A DNA stretch of 64,000 nucleotides, from positions 52,684 through 116,683 of the forward strand of contig JBIICI010000003.1 of the NCBI GenBank assembly GCA_044238935.1. Reading direction: 5' to 3'. Source of the stretch: JBIICI01 sp044238935 (lineage in GTDB: Bacteria; Pseudomonadota; Alphaproteobacteria; Micavibrionales; Micavibrionaceae). The notes beneath the pieces were generated by a model, which saw nothing but the letters and a program-made list of their open reading frames with translations, made no database searches and was not told where the DNA came from. Position 1 is the stretch's first letter. Each line of letters begins with the position of its first letter. Shown here in pieces: positions 52,993 through 60,200 of the stretch. The translations under genes and the position numbers were made by a program.

Positions 52993-53647
52993 AGCTACCG
53001 ATTTCTTAAAAAGACTTACCTTAAATCATGAATACGATGTTCATGTTTTGCTGGGTAGTGATTACCCTAGCATATCAAAATCGTTGGAGAAATTAGGCTT
53101 TAATAATTTCAAAGTTACTAAAGCCTCTTTTACAAACGATGCTAAAGCTTTGTTTTCATTTAATACAAATAATAATAATGAGGCGAGTAAAATATTTGAT
53201 TGTGCTTCAAAACTCGTTGAAAATACTAATGCCTTAGTAGAAATAGAACGTGTCCTTTATGTTGCTTCTGTTCAAAAAGATTTCGAAAGACAGGATGCAA
53301 GAAGTTTATCTTCTCTAAATTTACAAAAAAGAAGCAATACAGAAGTATTACATTTTGGGGATCTCCATTTGGATTTTATTTTGAATACACAAACGAGATC
53401 TCTTTTAGAGAAATATTTGGATTATGGATACTCTTGCTTATGTTATCTTGAAAAAGATGGTAAAGAATACGTAAGCATTACAGCTCAGTTTCAGTCTGCA
53501 TCATGCTATCCAGCATTGCGTGATCATGTAATCAATTTATTCAATAACAGCTCAATAAGAGCTAACTTCAGTTTTGAGAAACTGATAAATTATAAAGTAT
53601 ATGGGTCATGCTCATCTCTTCCTTTGGTAACTGGATTGAAACTCTAA
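52979..53647 (+). CDS. Unknown protein, fifth gene of the importer operon
   Basis: 222 residues from the ATG at 52979, which has GAGG ten bases upstream; the ATG at 52970 is too close to that site. Not recognised. No signal peptide or membrane helix. Seen: HEYDVHVLLGSDYPSISKSL, TEVLHFGDLHLDFIL, and YGYSCLCYLEKDGKEYV. Two similar alpha/beta halves (each with a beta-strand, helix, strand pattern) are possible. It overlaps the permease by 14 bases, so it belongs to the transport function, perhaps as an enzyme on the imported compound or a cytoplasmic partner. Confidence 0.7.
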   Translation: MPQDKATDFLKRLTLNHEYDVHVLLGSDYPSISKSLEKLGFNNFKVTKASFTNDAKALFSFNTNNNNEASKIFDCASKLVENTNALVEIERVLYVASVQKDFERQDARSLSSLNLQKRSNTEVLHFGDLHLDFILNTQTRSLLEKYLDYGYSCLCYLEKDGKEYVSITAQFQSASCYPALRDHVINLFNNSSIRANFSFEKLINYKVYGSCSSLPLVTGLKL

Positions 53648-53679
53648 AGTATACATATTTAGACTGAAACCTATATTTT

Positions 53680-55353
53680 ATGGAACATTTCACGCCCCAT
53701 CGCTATCTAAAAGACTTGCCCCGTGGTTTTACTATTCAGGCATATGAGCGGCTAGAAGAGGCGAAGAAACGCCATTTTGTTGATCATGTCCCTGCTCAGC
53801 AAACACCCACAGGGGGTTGGTTTGACTTAGACACATTATTTCAGCAAGAACGATTTCAATACAATCCCAATGACGGGGATCGCTTGTATATCGGGCATTT
53901 AGGGAATCAGCCAGTATCGTACGATGACGACCGTCACGTGATGCTCTGTGCCAGTTCAAGATCGGGCAAGGGTATTTCGCATATTCTACCCAATCTTATC
54001 TTTTATAAAGGCTCTATGTTCTGCCTCGACCCTAAAGGAGAATTGGCCAGTTTCACGGCACGCCGCCGTGCTAGCGGAACCGAAACCTATGCAGGGTTGG
54101 GGCAACACGTTGTGCTATTGGATCCGTTTAAAATCACTCAAAACCATGTAGCGGATTTCAGAGCGTATTACAACGTCTTTGAAGACATTCTGCACGTGGA
54201 TGCAGAAAATCTTGTTGAAAACGCTGATTTAATCGCAGATGCCATTGTTGTGCCAGATCATCACGGTGATAGCCACTGGAATGATACGGCGAGGAACTTG
54301 ATTGCAGGCATAATCATGCACTTGGCGACTTATCCTACCTATAACCCGAAGCTTAACCCCGATTTAAAAGACGATCCACGGCATCTAATTACCGTGTATG
54401 AGTTGCTTATGCAAGGCACTATAGCCAAGTGGGAACATGGCGAGGTCTATACTGAAGCAGATGGAGATGAAACAGTTGGCTATGAAGGGCTGGAAGGCTT
54501 ATTCAAAGAGATGCAGCTCAATCAGAACCAGCACGTTCGCTTTGCAGCCATTGACATTGCCAGTAAGCCACCAGCTGAACAGGGATCCGTTATTTCTACC
54601 GCCAGACGGCACCTCAAATTTCTTTCCTCCGATGCCATGCGGGATGCCTTGATGCCTACCCCTGCCAATCAAGGGCGACGCTTTAAGCTTGAAGAGCTTA
54701 AAACCAACCCCAACGGGTTGACGATTTACATCTGTCTGCCTTCTATTCGGCTGGCTACGCACCGAGCCTTTTTTCGCCTATTTGTCAATCTGGCGTTTGC
54801 CTCGATTGAGCAACTGGGCGAACAGGTCAAGCCTGCCGTCAAGACCAAAGACGGCAAGCCAATTAATACGCTCTTTATGTTGGATGAAGCCTACTCCATG
54901 GGCAAGATGAACATTATCACGACGGCGGCACCGCTGTTTGCCTCCTACGGTTGCCGCATGATGTTCTTTTTTCAGGATCTTAATCAGCTCAAAACCCTCT
55001 ATGGCGACCTTTATCAAAGCCTGATGGGCAATTGCGGGATTTTGTTATTCTACAACAACCCCGACCCCTTTACCTTGAACATGATCGAAACATTGTTGGG
55101 TAAGACCTCCATCGTGGCGAACCGATACGGGCATTTGTCGCTGGATGCGTATGCCAAGGGTGGACAGGCGGACACGAAGAGCTTTGAAACCCATCCATTG
55201 TTGACGGGCGAAGAAATACGACGGCATTTTGCCAGAGACAAGGGCAATGTTTTGGTGATAACGCCTGAAGAAAGACCGATTGTGTTGAAGCGGATCAAGG
55301 CGTATGAGTCGGTGGAGCAAGGGGGCTTAGCATCGTTATATGATGCAGGGTAA
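53680..55353 (+). CDS. Type IV coupling protein-like ATPase (TraG/VirD4 family), no membrane helices
   Basis: 557 residues. Walker A ASSRSGKGISH (91-101) followed by YKGSMFCLDPKGELA, Walker B LFMLDEAYSMGKM, and the FQDLNQLKTLYG motif are those of VirD4/TraG ATPases that pump DNA or protein into type IV systems. Usual coupling proteins have two N-terminal membrane helices; this one starts with a hydrophilic segment and seems cytoplasmic. No relaxase or channel genes are visible, so it is either an orphan or uses partners outside the window. GC content is higher than in the importer operon just upstream. Confidence 0.87.
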   Translation: MEHFTPHRYLKDLPRGFTIQAYERLEEAKKRHFVDHVPAQQTPTGGWFDLDTLFQQERFQYNPNDGDRLYIGHLGNQPVSYDDDRHVMLCASSRSGKGISHILPNLIFYKGSMFCLDPKGELASFTARRRASGTETYAGLGQHVVLLDPFKITQNHVADFRAYYNVFEDILHVDAENLVENADLIADAIVVPDHHGDSHWNDTARNLIAGIIMHLATYPTYNPKLNPDLKDDPRHLITVYELLMQGTIAKWEHGEVYTEADGDETVGYEGLEGLFKEMQLNQNQHVRFAAIDIASKPPAEQGSVISTARRHLKFLSSDAMRDALMPTPANQGRRFKLEELKTNPNGLTIYICLPSIRLATHRAFFRLFVNLAFASIEQLGEQVKPAVKTKDGKPINTLFMLDEAYSMGKMNIITTAAPLFASYGCRMMFFFQDLNQLKTLYGDLYQSLMGNCGILLFYNNPDPFTLNMIETLLGKTSIVANRYGHLSLDAYAKGGQADTKSFETHPLLTGEEIRRHFARDKGNVLVITPEERPIVLKRIKAYESVEQGGLASLYDAG

Positions 55354-55897
55354 AATGGAAGACCCAAGAAAAAAGATGAAGCGGGTCAGTAACGGGTCAG
55401 GTGAGCTGAGTTGGTGAGAGGGTAAAAAGGCTAAATAAAAGGCTAGAGTCCTAATCGCAAGATGTGCGTTGGTACTACCACTGCTTCGCTTAGTCTCGAC
55501 TTAACACTATCTTGACAAGGGAGTCTTGCATTCTCCCGTTGTATCCCTCTTGCTAAGGTGAAGCACTCCATGCCCCCGTTTACGGTGGATCATGTTTCCA
55601 CCCATTGAGGGTGGATGCTTCACGCAAAACGCCCAACATGGTTTGTAGCGTTTTGTTGTCAGCCCGTTGTTTCACAAACAAGGCTGAGCCAAGGGTTGCC
55701 CCTTGGCGTTTCAGGGGGCACTTTCGCTTATCCGCCTGAGGCTTGCTCCATTGTGAGGTAGACCGCTGGACTCCCCCGTTTTCGCAAGCCATTAAACATC
55801 CGCTTCCCACGACAACACAACCATCCTCTTTTCAAGCCTGTGCTTGAGCGAGTTCGTTGTGTTAGGTGGTTCTATGTTTAATGAAGCCCCCTTGTTC
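55354..55897. other. Hairpin-dense region without a supported gene
   Basis: 544 bases with no convincing coding frame. A three-way junction is possible: outer stem GTGAAGCA (55558-55565) with TGCTTCAC (55616-55623), inner arm TCCACCC (55597-55603) with GGGTGGA (55609-55615), and a small CCGT-TT-ACGG arm between. Further hairpins include GGGAG-N9-CTCCC and GCCAAGGG-TTGC-CCCTTGGC. It could be a structured RNA, an origin of transfer near the coupling-protein gene, or decayed DNA. Confidence 0.5.
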
Positions 55898-56941
55898 CTA
55901 CTGGAAATAATTAGATACGCTAAAGCGAACTTGTTCCAGAAACAGGCGTTTAAATGCAGACAAATTGTTCTGTTCATAAAAGAGCAGCATCGCTTTTTTA
56001 TAGTCAATCGAATCCACACTACGATACGACAACGGACACATTCCCCCGTGAATGAGCAGTGCATTGCCTAGCATCCGTGCCGTTCGCTTATTACCATCCT
56101 CAAAGGGTTGAAGATACGAAATAAACAGAACCGCCAACAACGCTTTTTCAAACGCATTCGTTTTCTGGTTAATCAAGTGGCAAATTTGTTCTAACGCTTC
56201 CCGAATTTGATAGATATTATCCAATGGTTTATAGGCTGTTCCTGTTACCCCCACCGATCGGGAGCGTAAATTTCGTCCCACGCCTAAATCTTGGATGAGC
56301 AACGAATGCAGGTCTTCAATAAAGGGGACTGTAATATGAGTGGCTAACACGGGATTCTCTAACAGATACCCCAATGCACTTTTATGGTTTAGCAGCATCG
56401 TCGCATCTGATTCAGGTTTGTTGGGTGCTTTTTCATGTTCTAAAAATAAACGTTCCGTATCTAATAACGAATAGGTGTTGCCCTCAATCTGAGAGGATTT
56501 CCAGCTCAGCTCAATCGTTAAGCGTTCCATCTCTTTCTGAAACAACGTAGCAGGATAATCGGTAATGTTATGTTGATAACGGGCTTGAAGCTGAGAAAGC
56601 TCCTCCAATTCGACTTGCGTGAAAGAAGAGATGTTTTCAAGCGTAATTAGCACAGCATCATTAAAGCAAGTATTGCCGTTTCTTATGTCGGGTTCTTTTT
56701 CAAAATACACGTCTAAAGAAATCGGTCGAAACAACCCATAAGATGCACTTAGTCTGTAATAGGTGTTTCGGGCTTTGCCGTGCTTTTCAACAAACCCTTC
56801 CCCAACTAAAAAAGCCAAGTCGCGGTTTAGTGTGGGAATACTGATTGATTGCCCCAACTTTTCTGAAATAGCAGAAATGCTACATTGAGGCGTGCTTTCA
56901 ATGATTTCCAATATTTGTTGTTGTCGTAGGGTCAGTATCAT
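55898..56941 (-). CDS. wHTH-Fic protein with Gln in place of the catalytic His
   Basis: 347 residues from the ATG at 56941 (TAGGA upstream; ATG 56959 in the same frame is less favoured). A winged-helix domain (1-65, RQQQILEIIESTP) precedes a Fic domain. The inhibitory-helix motif S149-x-x-x-E153-G is present (class II). The core motif reads YLQPFEDGNKRTAR: Gln278 stands where active AMP-transferring Fic enzymes have His. All other motif residues are kept. It is therefore predicted inactive in AMPylation or altered in chemistry. Its own promoter carries a clear dyad, suggesting autoregulation. Confidence 0.9.
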   Translation of the reverse strand: MILTLRQQQILEIIESTPQCSISAISEKLGQSISIPTLNRDLAFLVGEGFVEKHGKARNTYYRLSASYGLFRPISLDVYFEKEPDIRNGNTCFNDAVLITLENISSFTQVELEELSQLQARYQHNITDYPATLFQKEMERLTIELSWKSSQIEGNTYSLLDTERLFLEHEKAPNKPESDATMLLNHKSALGYLLENPVLATHITVPFIEDLHSLLIQDLGVGRNLRSRSVGVTGTAYKPLDNIYQIREALEQICHLINQKTNAFEKALLAVLFISYLQPFEDGNKRTARMLGNALLIHGGMCPLSYRSVDSIDYKKAMLLFYEQNNLSAFKRLFLEQVRFSVSNYFQ

Positions 56942-56948
56942 TATTGTG

Positions 56949-56994
56949 TATCCTATCATTTTATACGTTTTATTCTATCATATTTGATAGGATA
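56949..56994 (-). promoter_or_regulatory. Operator with three TATCCTATCA-type half-sites before the Fic gene
   Basis: TATTCTATCA (56971-56980) and TGATAGGATA (56985-56994) form a dyad with a four-base centre and 9 of 10 bases matched. A third half-site TATCCTATCA (56949-56958) overlaps the Fic gene's ribosome binding site. The winged-helix domain of the Fic protein is the obvious candidate ligand. Confidence 0.6.
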
Positions 56995-57058
56995 ATCAAA
57001 TGTTTTTGATAAGATTTCATTACTCTTTTGCAATTAAATCGGTTGGTGCATAGTGAAT

Positions 57059-57186
57059 TATAGTATTTAAAGATATTTCTTTCTTCTATTTCTCTGTAGG
57101 GGTGCGATTTATCGCATCCGTTTCAGGATTGTGGGGCGGACGTCATAAATGACGCCCCTACGAAACAAATTATTTAAAATACTATA
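57059..57186. repeat. MITE-like nested palindromic element
   Basis: Terminal inverted repeats TATAGTATTTAAA (57059-57071) and TTTAAAATACTATA (57173-57186) differ by one indel. Inside, GTAGGGG...CCCCTAC (57096-57162) encloses two hairpins, TGCGAT-TT-ATCGCA and GGGGCG-N14-CGCCCC. No open frame. The layout fits a small non-autonomous element. It lies between the Fic and Hhe-like genes. Confidence 0.6.
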
Positions 57187-57295
57187 AAAGAAAAATCGAA
57201 ATCTGCACAGAGCTACCTGATTTCAGATGAAGCATTTTCATTGTGAACCCAAGTAAGTGCCAAATGAGGCTTTTCAGAGCTTTCTAATAGTTAAT

Positions 57296-60200
57296 TTAAG
57301 AACTAGCAACAAGTTTCAGTGACTCTTCTTTGGGTAAAGGGTTTTTATCCTGTTCCAACAACTGGCGGAGTGCTGCATCCAATGAACTTATTGAGCCTGC
57401 CTTATTCGTCCACCAATCTGTAGACCAGATCCGCAGTATTTTCCAGCCCAGTCCTTCTAAAACAGCCTGACGTATTCTGTCTCTATCCCTTGCCGTGGCG
57501 GAACGATGATACGTTGCACCGTCGCATTCAATACCAGCAAGATAAGCACCAGGGTAGCTTGGATGCACAATACCAAGGTCAATCCGATAGGCGGAAACAC
57601 CAATTTGAGGGTGAACCTGCCAGCCTTTGTCTCTTAATGCACGAGCCACTTCTTGTTCAAAAGGAGAGTCAAAATCACCCTGTGAACCTGATACAAAATT
57701 GCCTAAAACGGTTTTTCCCCGTTCCGCATACTGTAGGAAATCTTTGAGGTCTTCAACTGCACGAGCATTGGTTCTAGTTAAGTCTATTTGTTCAGGAGAT
57801 AAAGAGGAGAAAACAACCATTTCCTGACGAGCTCTAGTCATGGCTACATTTAAGCGACGCTCTCCACCCGTTTTGTTGAGTGGACCGAAGTTCATCATGA
57901 TTTTGCCGCTCAAATCGGGGCCATAGGTAATGCTGAATAGGATAACGTCCCGTTCATCCCCCTGAACTGTTTCCAGATTTTTCACAAATACGGGCTCTTC
58001 CTTGTCTTGGCTAAAACCAGCTTCAACCAAGCTATCATTAGCACGTTCTTTATCTAGCAAGTCTTCAATAAGCCTTTGTTGCTCCGCATTAAATGTAACA
58101 ATTCCGATACTTTTGTTTCTAACAATAGGGTCTGAATGGGTTAACCGTCGTACACATTCTGCAACGATTGCCTTAGCCTCCACTTCATTTGTTCGGGTTG
58201 TGCCTCTGGCATATTGCCCATTAATCTTATACAGATGAACGGCCTTTTGTGCTGTTTTGGGAGCAGGAAACGTCACTAGGTTTTGGTCGTAATAACGCAT
58301 ATTTGAAAAAGCAATCAGGCTTTCACACCGTGAGCGGTAATGCCAATTTAACCTTAATGTGGGAATACTGGCTCCAATCAATTCATCCAGAATACTTTCT
58401 AAGTCTTCTTCTGTATCCATATCAAGTTCATCGGCGTTGCTACCGACTGAGCGGTTAAAAAAGTTGGAGGGTGGCATCTGTTTTGGATCGCCTGCAACGA
58501 TCACCTGCTTGCCTCGTGATAAAGCGCCTATGGCATCCCAAACCGTGATTTGAGAGGCCTCATCAAAGATGACTACATCAAACAGGTCTTGAGAAACAGG
58601 CAAGTATTGAGCAATTGATAATGGCGACATCATTAAGCAGGGTGCTAGCCGATTGATAACATCAGGTATTTCTTGAATGAGTTGCCTGACAGCCTTATGC
58701 CGCCGCTGTTTTTGAATTTCTCTTTGAAGCGTCGACCATTCGCTTCCCCGTTCCTGGTTTTGAGGATCAGGAATGGCCGAAGATAATTTTGCGTTCACAT
58801 AGGCGGCGGTCAGTTTTTGAAATTCACTGTCTAGTTGACGAAACTTTTCTATTTTAGCACTATGTTGTATACTAGAAAATCGTTTAAGCGTTTCGTCTTC
58901 AGAGATGATCATCTCAGACCACCAGTGACAATATGCAGCCCAAAAAGCCCGTTCGATATCCCGAACATCAATTAACTCATTCTCAATGGCGTCTACAAGC
59001 GACTTCAGGTTTTTTTCAATAGCCTGCTGAGTCAAACGTTGCCAATCGCACCACGCTTTAAGCTCGTCTTTTCGCTCGATAATTTTACAGGCTTTCTCAC
59101 GACAAACGTCTAATGATTCTTGAGAATCTGTAGACGTTTCAGATGGGTTTTCGGCTAAGCTGCGGCAACTTGTCTCAAAGGCAATCCAAGAAGTTTTAAG
59201 TTGCTGCGAGGCCTGAATGAAAGAATCAATCTGAAGCCCGATGGTGCCGTCAACAGCCAATAATTCACGCCCCTCTTTTAAGATAAATTGAACCTTATTT
59301 CTTATCCTACTTAAATCATCGAGGCTGGGTGCAAGGGTTGCGGTTATTTTTCTTAAATTTTGTCCAATTTTCTGAAGCCCTTCAGCGTCTATAACCTGAG
59401 TTTGTTCTTTTTTCCAGATACGAAGACTTGAAAGTAGTGGATCTAATGCATCTAAGGCAGTTCCGCACTCTCTCAAGTCTTGAAGTAAAAAGGCATCTTT
59501 AGGCATGGTGGGGTTGCCCTTAGCCCCATGCTTTTTCATCTGCTCTAGGAGTTGATGTCTTCGCCAGAACTTGGGTGGCCATGTTAGTAAGGGTTGATTT
59601 AAAATCTCATCCCATTGCTTCGCAAGATCCGATCCGTTCAGCTTACGCCAAGCATCGGGTTCATACTCACAGCTCAGATTTTCTCTTACACGAATATAGG
59701 CTCGGAGGTGTTGGACAGCTTCCTCTAAAGCGTTAATTTGTTCTAAGCCTGTCGGTGAAAAAGCATAATCAGCCTGATAGGTTCTAGCTTCTTTGAGTAC
59801 AGTTGCCAAGTCAACTAAAGCTTCTAGCTGAGCAAAGCTTTGAATGGAAAGCTCCATTCCCAAAGCCTCAAGTAATTGCTTTTCGCAAGATGAATAAGAG
59901 GTTAATGCCTTAATGAACTGCTCAGCTTCAGAAACCATTTTCTTTTGCCAAACAGGAGACCAATCCACATTGGTAATCGATTTAAAGCATCCATCTTTGA
60001 TATAAGTTTCGCAGGCCTTAGCCTGAACTTGAAGGGCACTAACTATTTCTTTGAGTGCTTTTAATTCTGTTTCTGAATGATAATTTGAATCAGGCCATTG
60101 TAGCTCTACCTCAGAGGCAATAGCTTCGTCTCTTATTTTTATTCCCATAGCGTCATAGGGTGTGAGTCCATTGGGTGCTTTTTTGTGAAGGGCTTTAACG

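Noticed and set aside
55580..55810. 76-residue frame in the hairpin-rich region
   Set aside because: It runs through strong stem-loops, has no ribosome binding site and no recognisable family.
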